Shown here piece by piece: positions 56,845 through 64,000 of a DNA stretch of 64,000 nucleotides. Every line of letters begins with the position of its first letter. The first letter of the stretch is position 1. The notes under the pieces are model-generated. The model had not been told where the DNA came from. It saw only the letters and a program-made list of their open reading frames with translations, and made no database searches. The DNA lies in the NCBI RefSeq assembly GCF_009834515.1, contig NZ_CP019426.1, positions 1,291,501-1,355,500 on the forward strand, read 5' to 3'. The translations under genes and the position numbers were made by a program. The stretch comes from Pseudomonas sp. R84. GTDB lineage: Bacteria > Pseudomonadota > Gammaproteobacteria > Pseudomonadales > Pseudomonadaceae.

Positions 56845-56937
56845 CTGTAGGAGTGAGCCTGCTCGCGATAGCGGTGTGTCAGTCAACGTAACTATTGATT
56901 GTTACACCGCTATCGCGAGCAGGCTCACTCCTACAGG
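56845..56937. repeat. REP doublet (CTGTAGGAGTGAGCCTGCTCG family)
   Basis: Outer ends CTGTAGGAG and CTCCTACAG, inner GATAGCGGTG and CACCGCTATC, with a ~25-nt spacer, between the ndvB-like gene and dapE. Confidence 0.87.
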
Positions 56938-57043
56938 AATTGGGTTCGGCCAATGAGCCGAACGCCGCCAAGCCCCGCAAAATGGCGGTTATCTTAAAGC
57001 AAAACGGCGACCATTGGCCGCCGTTTAGTGCATCGATGAGGAT

Positions 57044-59635
57044 TTAGACGACCGGCGCCGGCTCAGGCTTGGCCGCAGGTTTCGGCAACGACGACAGGAA
57101 CGCCATGATCAGCGCCGCCAGATACGGCAGCGACTGCACCAGCAACATCACCACCCAGAAACGCATGTCGTTGCTCGGCATGCCGTTGACCAGAAAGATC
57201 CCCAGCGCCGCGCCCCACAACAGCAGCATGATGAACAGCTCTTCCCGCGCTTCGGAAATCGCCACCCAGAAGCCGTGGTTGTCAGCGTTTTTTGGCGTAC
57301 GGAAGAACGGAATGCTGCTGGTGAAGAAGCCGTACAGCACCGCTTTGGCGATGGTGTGCGACAACGCCAGCCCGGCCAGCGCCGCGCAGAAGGCATCTTT
57401 CAGGTTCACGCCGACGGCGCGACGGTAGAGGAAGATGATCTTGCCGACCTTGAACACGAACAACGCCAACGGCGGAATTGCGAAGATCAGCAGCGGCGGA
57501 TCGACCCGTTGCGGCACGATAATCATCGCCGCCGACCACAACAGCGCGCCGACGGTGAAGAAGATGTTCATGCCGTCCGCGACCCACGGCAACCAGCCCG
57601 CGAGGAAGTGATAGCGCTGGCCACGGGTCAGCTCGGTGTCCTTGCCGCGCAACAGGCTGCCGGTGTGGCGTTTGATGATCTGAATTGCACCGTAAGCCCA
57701 GCGGAAACGCTGTTTCTTGAAGTCGATAAACGTATCCGGCATCAGGCCCTTGCCGTAGCTGTCGTGGTAATACGCCGCCGACAGGCCTTTTTCGAACACG
57801 CGCAGACCGAGTTCGGCGTCTTCGCAGATGCACCAGTCAGCCCAACCCAACTCTTCCAGCACCGAGCGACGGGTCATGGTCATGGTGCCGTGCTGGATGA
57901 TCGCGTCACGGTCGTTACGAGTGACCATGCCGATGTGGAAGAAGCCTTTGTATTCGGCGTAGCAGAGCTTTTTGAAGGTGCTTTCGTTCTGATCGCGATA
58001 ATCCTGCGGCGATTGCACCACAGCGATTTTCGGATCGGCGAAGTGCGGCACCATGTGCTTGAGCCAGTTCGGGTGCACGCAGTAATCGGAGTCGATCACG
58101 GCGATCACTTCGGCATCCTTGGCGGTGTGCGGAATCAGGTAGTTCAGCGCACCGCCCTTGAAACCGGCCAGCGGCGAGACGTGGAAGAACTTGAAGCGCG
58201 GACCGAGGGTTTCGCAGTAGTCGCGTACCGGCTCCCATACCGCCGGATCCTTGGTGTTGTTGTCGATGATCAGGACTTCGTAGTCCGGATAATCCAGCGC
58301 TGCCAGTGCGTCGAGGGTCTGTTTGACCATCTCCGGCGGCTCGTTGTAGCACGGCACGTGAATCGAGACTTTCGGGCGATAGCTGGAGTCGCCCTCGACC
58401 GGCAGGAACTCGCGCCGACGCTTGTGAATCCACACCGCTTCGGCCAGCTCATGCGCCTCCGTCAGCAAGACGATAAACACCCCAAGCGCACCCAGCGCCA
58501 AGAGGAAGCCCACCGTCAAACTGAACCACGTGCTGTATTGCAGGCTGTAGTCGTAACCGATCCACACCAGCACCGAACCGCAAAGGAAGGCGATAAAGGT
58601 CAGGAAGATCCGCCCACGCTGACGCAGCGCCGAGCCGTCGATCATCAGCAGGGTCAGCGACAACAGCGCCAGCACCACCGAACCGATCGCCAGTACGCGC
58701 CATTGCGGGATCGCGACCACCGGGCCTTCAAAGTTGAATTTCTGCTGACGCGCAGCGTTGAACACGCCCCAGTACGCGCCGACCGAGCCTTCGTCGCTGG
58801 CCTTCCACGGCTGGTCAAACGCCTCGATCACGAAGTAGTTGAAGCCTTGGCGGTTGAGCTTGTTGACCAGTGTGCGCAGGTAGATCGCCTGATCCGCCGG
58901 CGACGCATCGGCGCCACCGCGCATGCGGCCGTTGCTCGGCCAGCCGACCTCGGAGAGCAGCAGCGGCTTTTTCGGGAACATTTTTTTCAGATCGCGAGCA
59001 CGGTCGAAAACGAACTGGCCAGCCTTGTCGACCGGAATGAACTCCCAGTACGGCAGAACGTGCGCAGCGATCAGATCGACGTGCTTGGCCAGCTCTGGAT
59101 GTTCTTCCCAGACGTGCCATTGCTCCGACGTGGTCACCGGTACCTTCACCGCTGCGCGCACGCGATCGAGCAGCACGCTGAGTTGTTCGGCGGTGATTTC
59201 CTTGCGGAAGATCGCTTCGTTACCGACCACCACGCGCACCACACTGCGCGAGGTATTGGCCAGTTCGATGGCGCGCTGGATTTCCCGTTCGTTGCGCTCC
59301 TGATCGGGGCTGATCCAGATCCCCAGCGTCACACGCAGGCCGAATTCTTCGGCCAGTTTCGGGATGTCTTGCAGCGAACCGTCGACCGAGTAGATGCGGA
59401 TGTTGTCCGTCAACTTGCTCATGATCTCCAGGTCGCGGCGCATCTCGTCGTCAGTCGGGTACTGATCCTTTTGCGGATATTGTCCCTGCTGGAACGGCGA
59501 ATAGGAGAAACCGGAGATCTGCTCCGGCCAGTTCGGCGCGGAAACCGGGCGATTGATCAGCGCCCAGAAACCGGTGAACAGGGCGGCGATTGCCAGAACC
59601 ACCACCAGGTTGAGTCCAAATTTACGCGATGACAT
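57044..59635 (-). CDS. ndvB: NdvB-like beta-glucan synthase (GH17-GT2 fusion)
   Basis: An 863-aa inner-membrane protein starting at ATG 59635 (MSSRKFGLNLVVVL). A signal-anchor (~8-27) is followed by a glycoside-hydrolase-17-like domain (~40-330), with acid/base Glu in VVGNEAIFR and nucleophile Glu in LLLSEVGWPSNG. Membrane helices (~345-420) come next. A cellulose-synthase-like GT2 domain (~435-690) follows with VIDSDYC, CEDAELGL and KKQRFRWAYG (QxxRW). The protein ends with four more helices. P. aeruginosa PA1163 NdvB, with this layout, makes cyclic beta-(1,3)-glucans linked to biofilm drug tolerance. It is divergent from tcdA. Confidence 0.9.
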   Translation of the reverse strand: MSSRKFGLNLVVVLAIAALFTGFWALINRPVSAPNWPEQISGFSYSPFQQGQYPQKDQYPTDDEMRRDLEIMSKLTDNIRIYSVDGSLQDIPKLAEEFGLRVTLGIWISPDQERNEREIQRAIELANTSRSVVRVVVGNEAIFRKEITAEQLSVLLDRVRAAVKVPVTTSEQWHVWEEHPELAKHVDLIAAHVLPYWEFIPVDKAGQFVFDRARDLKKMFPKKPLLLSEVGWPSNGRMRGGADASPADQAIYLRTLVNKLNRQGFNYFVIEAFDQPWKASDEGSVGAYWGVFNAARQQKFNFEGPVVAIPQWRVLAIGSVVLALLSLTLLMIDGSALRQRGRIFLTFIAFLCGSVLVWIGYDYSLQYSTWFSLTVGFLLALGALGVFIVLLTEAHELAEAVWIHKRRREFLPVEGDSSYRPKVSIHVPCYNEPPEMVKQTLDALAALDYPDYEVLIIDNNTKDPAVWEPVRDYCETLGPRFKFFHVSPLAGFKGGALNYLIPHTAKDAEVIAVIDSDYCVHPNWLKHMVPHFADPKIAVVQSPQDYRDQNESTFKKLCYAEYKGFFHIGMVTRNDRDAIIQHGTMTMTRRSVLEELGWADWCICEDAELGLRVFEKGLSAAYYHDSYGKGLMPDTFIDFKKQRFRWAYGAIQIIKRHTGSLLRGKDTELTRGQRYHFLAGWLPWVADGMNIFFTVGALLWSAAMIIVPQRVDPPLLIFAIPPLALFVFKVGKIIFLYRRAVGVNLKDAFCAALAGLALSHTIAKAVLYGFFTSSIPFFRTPKNADNHGFWVAISEAREELFIMLLLWGAALGIFLVNGMPSNDMRFWVVMLLVQSLPYLAALIMAFLSSLPKPAAKPEPAPVV

Positions 59636-59822
59636 AGCTATTTCGGGTTCCAAAGGCTGTGGAACGAAGGATCGGTCGGCTAGACGCCCGAGGGGCGCGC
59701 ATCCTACACCGGCAGTTCGCAAGTCGTACATCAGACAGGGAAATGCCCGACATTGGGCAGCCGACTTTGACTTAAGTTCTTACACTTGTAGCTGATGTTT
59801 AGAACTTGTCGCCGCGTAGCCC

Positions 59823-59828
59823 TATAAT
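59823..59828 (+). promoter_or_regulatory. -10 element upstream of tcdA
   Basis: Consensus TATAAT 27 nt before the tcdA ATG at 59855. The -35 region is poor: TTTAGA at 59798-59803 has a 19-nt spacer. A separate TTGACT at 59767 could belong to another start. Confidence 0.5.
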
Positions 59829-59854
59829 GCGCGCCGGTTTTTGGGGTAATGGTC

Positions 59855-60667
59855 ATGAGTACAGAAGATCCGCGGTTTGCAGGCATCGCCCGTTTGTATG
59901 GCATTGAAGGTCTGGAACGCCTGCGCGCGGCCCATGTGGCGATCGTCGGCGTCGGTGGCGTCGGTTCCTGGGCGGCGGAAGCTGTGGCCCGTTGTGGCGT
60001 CGGCGAGATTTCGCTGTTCGATCTCGATGACGTCTGCGTCAGCAACGCCAACCGCCAGTTGCATGCGCTCGACAGCACCGTCGGCAAACCCAAGGTCGAG
60101 GTGATGGCCGAGCGTCTGCGCGGGATCAACCCGGATTGCACGGTGCACGCGGTGGCGGATTTCGTCACCCGCGAGACCATGGCCGAATACATCACGGCGA
60201 ACATCGACTGCGTAATCGACTGCATCGACGCGGTCAACGCCAAGGCTGCGCTGATCGCCTGGTGCAAGCGCCGCAAGATCCAGATCATCACCACGGGCGG
60301 TGCGGGCGGGCAAATTGATCCGACGTTGATTCAGGTGTGCGATCTCAACCGCACGTTCAACGACCCATTGGCGTCGAAAGTGCGTTCGACGTTGCGTCGT
60401 GATTATGGTTTTTCGCGCACCGTGACCCGTCATTACAGCGTGCCGTGTGTGTTTTCCACCGAGCAACTGCGCTATCCGAAGCCGGATGGCAGCATTTGTT
60501 TGCAGAAGAGTTTTGTCGGTGACGGTGTGAAACTGGACTGCGCGGGTGGGTTTGGTGCGGTGATGATGGTTACGGCGACGTTTGGGATGGTCGCGGCGAC
60601 CAAGGCTGTGGACAAGATTGTCGCCGGTGTTCGGCGCCCGGCGGATCGCATTAAGCCTGAGGTTTGA
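59855..60667 (+). CDS. tcdA: tRNA threonylcarbamoyladenosine dehydratase
   Basis: A 270-aa E1/ThiF-like enzyme (also called CsdL) that uses ATP to cyclise t6A to ct6A on tRNA. I prefer ATG 59855 (MSTEDPRFAG) to ATG 59849 because GGGGT is then properly spaced. The nucleotide-binding motif is VAIVGVGGVGSWAAEAVARCG, followed by LFDLDDVCVSNANRQL and IDCIDAVNAKAALI. Cys residues are available for the sulfur relay with CsdA-CsdE, whose genes converge on it. Confidence 0.94.
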   Translation: MSTEDPRFAGIARLYGIEGLERLRAAHVAIVGVGGVGSWAAEAVARCGVGEISLFDLDDVCVSNANRQLHALDSTVGKPKVEVMAERLRGINPDCTVHAVADFVTRETMAEYITANIDCVIDCIDAVNAKAALIAWCKRRKIQIITTGGAGGQIDPTLIQVCDLNRTFNDPLASKVRSTLRRDYGFSRTVTRHYSVPCVFSTEQLRYPKPDGSICLQKSFVGDGVKLDCAGGFGAVMMVTATFGMVAATKAVDKIVAGVRRPADRIKPEV

Positions 60668-60686
60668 TCGGTGAGGCTGATTGCCT

Positions 60687-60753
60687 CTTCGCGAGCAGGC
60701 TCGCTCCCACATTGAAATGCATTCCCCTGTGGGAGCGAGCCTGCTCGCGAAAG
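60687..60753. repeat. REP doublet (GGGAGCGAGCCTGCTCGCG family)
   Basis: Inverted TTCGCGAGCAGGCTCGCTCC and TGTGGGAGCGAGCCTGCTCG with ~15-nt spacing. It is close-packed, ending three nt before the csdE stop codon, and may act as the shared terminator of tcdA and csdE. Confidence 0.87.
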
Positions 60754-60756
60754 CGA

Positions 60757-61161
60757 TTAACCGGCCAACTCATTCATCCGCTGGAGCACGGCATTAAGGC
60801 CATTACTGCGCGATGGCGATAGTTGTCGCGAAAGCCCTAGCTGATTAAACCAGTCCGGCAAATCAACCTGCTGCAATTCAGCGCCCGACAAGCCGTTGAC
60901 CCGCAAAAGCAACAACGCCACCAACCCGCGAATCATCCGCGCATCGCTACTCGCCGCGAACTGCCAATGACCGTCGCGCAACGAACCCACCAGCCACACC
61001 TGACTCTCACAGCCATGCACCCGGTTAGCCTCGCACTTGTCGGCGTCACTTAGTGGCGGCGAGCGGTCACCAAACTGCATCAACAATCGCGCCCGCTGTT
61101 CCCAGCCCGCCGCGCTCTGAAAAGTCTGCAACGCCTCTGCCGCTTCGACCGGCAAACTCAT
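60757..61161 (-). CDS. csdE: Sulfur acceptor protein, CsdE/SufE family
   Basis: A 134-aa SufE-fold protein whose conserved Cys in RVHGCESQVWLV accepts persulfide sulfur from CsdA. The helix WEQRARLLMQFGDRSPPLSDADK and the GLVALLLLRVNG part fit the family. It overlaps the csdA gene by 4 nt and is translated after it. Confidence 0.92.
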   Translation of the reverse strand: MSLPVEAAEALQTFQSAAGWEQRARLLMQFGDRSPPLSDADKCEANRVHGCESQVWLVGSLRDGHWQFAASSDARMIRGLVALLLLRVNGLSGAELQQVDLPDWFNQLGLSRQLSPSRSNGLNAVLQRMNELAG

Positions 61162-62360
61162 CGCAACAACTCCAGCGCCTGATCCAGTGCTTCAAAAAAG
61201 CGCTCCAAATCTTCCGAATCGTTGTACAGCGCCAGCGACACCCGAATCGCTCCGGCCAACTCGAAGCTTTTCAACAGCGGCATCGCGCAGTGATGGCCGG
61301 CGCGCACGGCAATCCCTTGCTCGGTCAGCAAGTGCGCCAGATCAGCGTTATGCACACCCTCGACGACAAAACTCGCCAACGCCAATTGCGGCTTGCCGAG
61401 CAATCGAATGCCGTTACGCGCTGCGAGGCCGCGCAGCAAATAGTCATGCAACGCCGCTTCATGGGCCGACACCGCGTCCTGATCCAGCCCGGCCAGATAA
61501 TCGAGCGTCGCGCCCAAGCCGATCACACTGGCAATCGGCGGTGTACCCGCCTCGAAACCCAGCGGAGCAGGGCGGAAACGCGAGTCGTGATAGTTGGCTT
61601 CCAGCACCATTTCGCCGCCAAACTGCCAAGGCTTCAATTGCTCAAGCGCAGCGTTGCGCCCGAACAGCACGCCGAGACCATCAGGCCCATAGAGCTTGTG
61701 GCTGGAAAACACATAAAAGTCGCAACCCAGCGCCTGCACATCATGCCGGCCGTGAACCACGCCTTGCGCGCCATCGACCACGGTCAGTGCGTTTTGCGCC
61801 TTGGCCATGCCCAGCAATGCCGGCAATGGCTGCCACGCACCGAGCACGTTGGACAACTGACTGACCGCCAGCAACCGCGTGCGCGGGCCGATCAAATGCA
61901 CAGCGGCAGCGAGGTCGATCAGGCCGTCAGCGTCCAGCGGCAGAATAACCAGCTTCAGGTTGCGCCGTTGCGCCAGTTGCTGCCACGGCAGCAGGTTGGC
62001 GTGATGCTCCAGGGCGCTGATGACAATTTCATCGCCCGGGTGGAAAAGATGTTCCAGGCCATAGGCCAAAAGATTCAGCGCACTGGTGGCACCGTGGGTA
62101 AAGATGATCTGCCCGCTGTCACCGGCATTCAGCCACTGGGCAACCTTGAGCCGACTGTCCTCGAACGCCTGCGTCGCGTGAGCCCCGGGCAGGTGTTGCG
62201 CACGGTGCACATTGGCTGCGCCGTTGGCGTAGTAATGCGTCAGTGCGTCGAGCAGGGCTTGGGGTTTTTGCGTGGTGGCGGCGTTGTCCAGATAGGTCTG
62301 GTCTTGCCGTTGCAGAGCGGCGATGGCCGGGAAATCGGCACGCCAGGGGGAGGGAATCAT
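61158..62360 (-). CDS. csdA: Cysteine desulfurase, CsdA
   Basis: A 400-aa PLP enzyme that strips sulfur from cysteine. The PLP Lys is in FSSHKLYGPDGLGVL. The catalytic Cys sits in the short loop RAGHHCAMPL, as in group II desulfurases. Other marks are YLDNAATTQKP at the start and HGATSALNLLAYGL. ATG 62360 (MIPSPWRADFP) is preferred to the GTG one codon before. With CsdE and TcdA it makes up the CSD sulfur-transfer system. Confidence 0.94.
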   Translation of the reverse strand: MIPSPWRADFPAIAALQRQDQTYLDNAATTQKPQALLDALTHYYANGAANVHRAQHLPGAHATQAFEDSRLKVAQWLNAGDSGQIIFTHGATSALNLLAYGLEHLFHPGDEIVISALEHHANLLPWQQLAQRRNLKLVILPLDADGLIDLAAAVHLIGPRTRLLAVSQLSNVLGAWQPLPALLGMAKAQNALTVVDGAQGVVHGRHDVQALGCDFYVFSSHKLYGPDGLGVLFGRNAALEQLKPWQFGGEMVLEANYHDSRFRPAPLGFEAGTPPIASVIGLGATLDYLAGLDQDAVSAHEAALHDYLLRGLAARNGIRLLGKPQLALASFVVEGVHNADLAHLLTEQGIAVRAGHHCAMPLLKSFELAGAIRVSLALYNDSEDLERFFEALDQALELLR

Positions 62361-62405
62361 CACGGTCTTTAGCCCTGGTGAAGAGGGGCGGGATGTACGC
62401 CAAAT

Positions 62406-62479
62406 CCTGTAGGAGTGAGCCTGCTCGCGATGGCGTCCGTGAGGGCGCTAAAAGCATCGCGAGCAGGCTCACTCCTACA
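62406..62479. repeat. REP doublet (TAGGAGTGAGCCTGCTCGCGATGG variant)
   Basis: Inverted CTGTAGGAGTGAGCCTGCTC and GAGCAGGCTCACTCCTACA around a ~25-nt loop, ending 18 nt before the dapD stop codon. Confidence 0.85.
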
Positions 62480-62496
62480 ATGGATTATCCAAGCAC

Positions 62497-63531
62497 TTAG
62501 TTGTGAGCGTGCAGCGCTTCGTTCAGTTCGATCGCCGATTTGTGGGTTTTGCATTCCACCGCACCGGTTTCCGAATTGCGACGGAACAGCAGGTCAGTCT
62601 GACCGGCCAGCTCACGCGCCTTCACGACTTTAACCAGGTTGTTGTTTTCGTCCAGCAGCGCAACCTTGGTACCGGCGGTCACGTACAGGCCCGACTCAAC
62701 GGTGTTGCGGTCGCCCAACGGAATACCGATACCGGCGTTCGCGCCGATCAGGCAGCCTTCGCCGACCTTGATGACGATGTTGCCGCCGCCCGACAGGGTG
62801 CCCATGGTCGAGCAACCGCCGCCCAGGTCGGAACCCTTGCCGACGAATACGCCAGCAGAAACGCGGCCTTCGATCATGCCCGGGCCTTCGGTGCCGGCGT
62901 TGAAATTGATGAAGCCTTCGTGCATGACGGTGGTGCCTTCACCGACATAGGCGCCCAGACGCAGACGTGCCGCGTCAGCGATACGCACGCCAGCCGGTAC
63001 CACGTAGTCGGTCATTTTCGGGAACTTGTCCACCGAGAACACTTCCAGCAGGTCGCCACGCAGACGGGCTTCCAGTTGCATTTCCGCCAGTTCGCTCAGG
63101 TCGATGGCGCCCTGGCTGGTCCACGCTACATTCGGCAGCAGCGGGAAGATCCCGGCCAGGCTCACGCCGTGTGGCTTGACCAGACGGTGCGACAGCAGGT
63201 GCAGCTTGAGGTAGGCCTCAGGCGTCGAGGTCAGCTGTGCATCTTCAGCCAGCAGGGTGGCGACCAGCGGCTTGTGGCTTTCAGCCAGACGGGTCAGCAG
63301 CTTGCCTTGCACGGCATCGATGCCTTTCACGGCTTCGGCCAGTTGCGCAGCCTGAGCGGTAGTGAAGGTGATGGCCTGGTTGCCTTCGGTGTAACCGAGG
63401 ATCGGCGCAACTGCCGCGACCAGTTCGGCCGAAGGGTTGAGCAGTGGCTGTGCGTAGAACACTTCCAGCCACGCGCCTTGACGGTTCTGAGTGCCGACAC
63501 CAAAGGCGATGCTGAACAGGGAATTGGACAT
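62497..63531 (-). CDS. dapD: Tetrahydrodipicolinate N-succinyltransferase
   Basis: A 344-aa enzyme adding succinyl from succinyl-CoA to tetrahydrodipicolinate in the DAP/lysine pathway. It is the long DapD type of pseudomonads and actinobacteria. The C-terminal left-handed beta-helix is visible as hexapeptide-like repeats (YVGEGTTVMHEGFINFNAG, GRVSAGVFVGKGSDLGGGC, GCLIGANAGIGIPLG). ATG 63531 opens MSNSLFSIAFGVG. It lies 33 nt after the ArsC-like gene and is probably cotranscribed. Confidence 0.94.
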   Translation of the reverse strand: MSNSLFSIAFGVGTQNRQGAWLEVFYAQPLLNPSAELVAAVAPILGYTEGNQAITFTTAQAAQLAEAVKGIDAVQGKLLTRLAESHKPLVATLLAEDAQLTSTPEAYLKLHLLSHRLVKPHGVSLAGIFPLLPNVAWTSQGAIDLSELAEMQLEARLRGDLLEVFSVDKFPKMTDYVVPAGVRIADAARLRLGAYVGEGTTVMHEGFINFNAGTEGPGMIEGRVSAGVFVGKGSDLGGGCSTMGTLSGGGNIVIKVGEGCLIGANAGIGIPLGDRNTVESGLYVTAGTKVALLDENNNLVKVVKARELAGQTDLLFRRNSETGAVECKTHKSAIELNEALHAHN

Positions 63532-63564
63532 GTAAATACACCTCTACAAAGAGTGACGGGCTGC

Positions 63565-63927
63565 TTACTTCAGAGCGGCCGCGTAGATATCTGGCTTGAA
63601 GCCAATCAGGGTTCGGTCACCGAGATCGAGCACCGGGCGCTTGATCATCGAGGGTTGAGCGAGCATCAGTTCGATGGCTTTCGACTGGTCGAGATCGGCT
63701 TTGCGTTCGTCGTCGAGTTTGCGAAAGGTCGTGCCTGCGCGGTTCAACACCGTTTGCCAGCCATGCTCGTCACACCATTGGGTCAGGTGTTCACGGTCGA
63801 TACCGGCGGTTTTGTAATCGTGAAAGTCGTAGCTGACAGCGTGCTCATCAAGCCAGGTGCGCGCCTTTTTCATGGTGTCGCAGGCTTTGATGCCGAAAAG
63901 GTGCAACGTTTTACTTGAAACGGTCAA
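63565..63927 (-). CDS. ArsC/Spx-family protein, YffB-like
   Basis: A 120-aa thioredoxin-fold protein. Single Cys in LFGIKACDTMKKARTWLDEH near the start, then GWQTVLNRAGTTFRKL and SMIKRPVLDL, are typical of YffB. The arsenate reductase HX3CX3R motif is absent, so it is probably a glutathione-dependent reductase rather than an arsenate reductase. Together with dapD it forms the last operon in the window. Downstream of the start, 63928-64000 shows no further gene. Confidence 0.88.
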   Translation of the reverse strand: MTVSSKTLHLFGIKACDTMKKARTWLDEHAVSYDFHDYKTAGIDREHLTQWCDEHGWQTVLNRAGTTFRKLDDERKADLDQSKAIELMLAQPSMIKRPVLDLGDRTLIGFKPDIYAAALK

Positions 63928-64000
63928 GGAATTGCCCCCTTTACAGGTGCTGGAGAAAAATGGTGTCGGATTATGCCATGACCCTTCGGTGAATACGCAA

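Noticed and set aside
57275..59632. 785-codon plus-strand ORF opposite ndvB
   Set aside because: It mirrors the ndvB codons, is Arg/Gln/His-rich, and has no ribosome site or motif.

Overview
The window is a piece of chromosome from a Pseudomonas of the P. fluorescens group. Three things suggest this: a complete wspABCDEFR operon, the gene order tsaB-adk-ppc-lptF-tetR-lysS-prfB-wsp next to mexL/mexJK-type efflux genes, and many intergenic REP doublets of the kinds common in fluorescent pseudomonads. From memory, much of 16-54 kb and 60-64 kb matches the P. aeruginosa PA3664-PA3708 stretch, largely collinear. No rRNA, tRNA, CRISPR array, integrase, transposase or replication origin was seen.

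Region 1 (1-2.3 kb): the 5' end of opgD (Tat-exported glucan biosynthesis protein) is followed by a small accessory patch. It holds two short unknown ORFs, a Bro-N (phage antirepressor-like) protein and a 54-codon GTG-start ORF whose end overlaps a terminator-like hairpin.

Region 2 (2.3-12.4 kb, all minus strand): a polyamine/GABA-type catabolic cluster. It has an APC-family amine or amino-acid permease, two paralogous gamma-aminobutyraldehyde dehydrogenases flanking a YdcSTUV-like polyamine ABC transporter, and a LysR regulator.

Region 3 (12.4-16 kb): an orphan 785-aa Ig-like surface-type protein and a YebE/TerB-like DUF533 protein.

Region 4 (16.1-24.6 kb): wspA-B-C-D-E-F-R, a surface-sensing chemosensory pathway that drives the diguanylate cyclase WspR. 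Most junctions are ATGA/TGATG overlaps.

Region 5 (24.9-43.1 kb): housekeeping and envelope genes. These are prfB (with its programmed +1 frameshift), lysS, a TetR regulator, lipoproteins, a DUF1704 putative metallopeptidase, a lipid-anchored alpha/beta hydrolase, lptF and its partner lipoprotein, ppc, adk behind a structured leader, tsaB, a DUF72 protein, a PEP mutase/ICL-family enzyme, an extensin-like protein, an internally duplicated unknown protein and rsmJ.

Region 6 (43.2-53.8 kb): a divergent mexL / mexJ-mexK-type efflux locus around a 36-bp dyad. After it come a long dispersed intergenic sequence, a class II Fic protein, DUF4197 and YbaY-like envelope proteins, and plsB.

Region 7 (54.0-64 kb): a cold-shock protein, an unknown 125-aa protein, rlmA, dapE and an ndvB-like GH17-GT2 glucan synthase. 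In P. aeruginosa these are, as recalled, a separate PA1159-PA1163 block. Then tcdA, csdE and csdA (the sulfur/ct6A system), dapD and an ArsC/YffB-like protein. Together with tsaB, the window carries t6A-to-ct6A tRNA modification genes, and dapD plus dapE of lysine/diaminopimelate synthesis.

I found no convincing undescribed multi-gene system. The best leads are single loci: the adk leader, the mexL/mexJ dyad, the small ORF with the embedded hairpin, the Ig-like orphan, the DUF1704 pair and the long MITE-like intergenic repeats.
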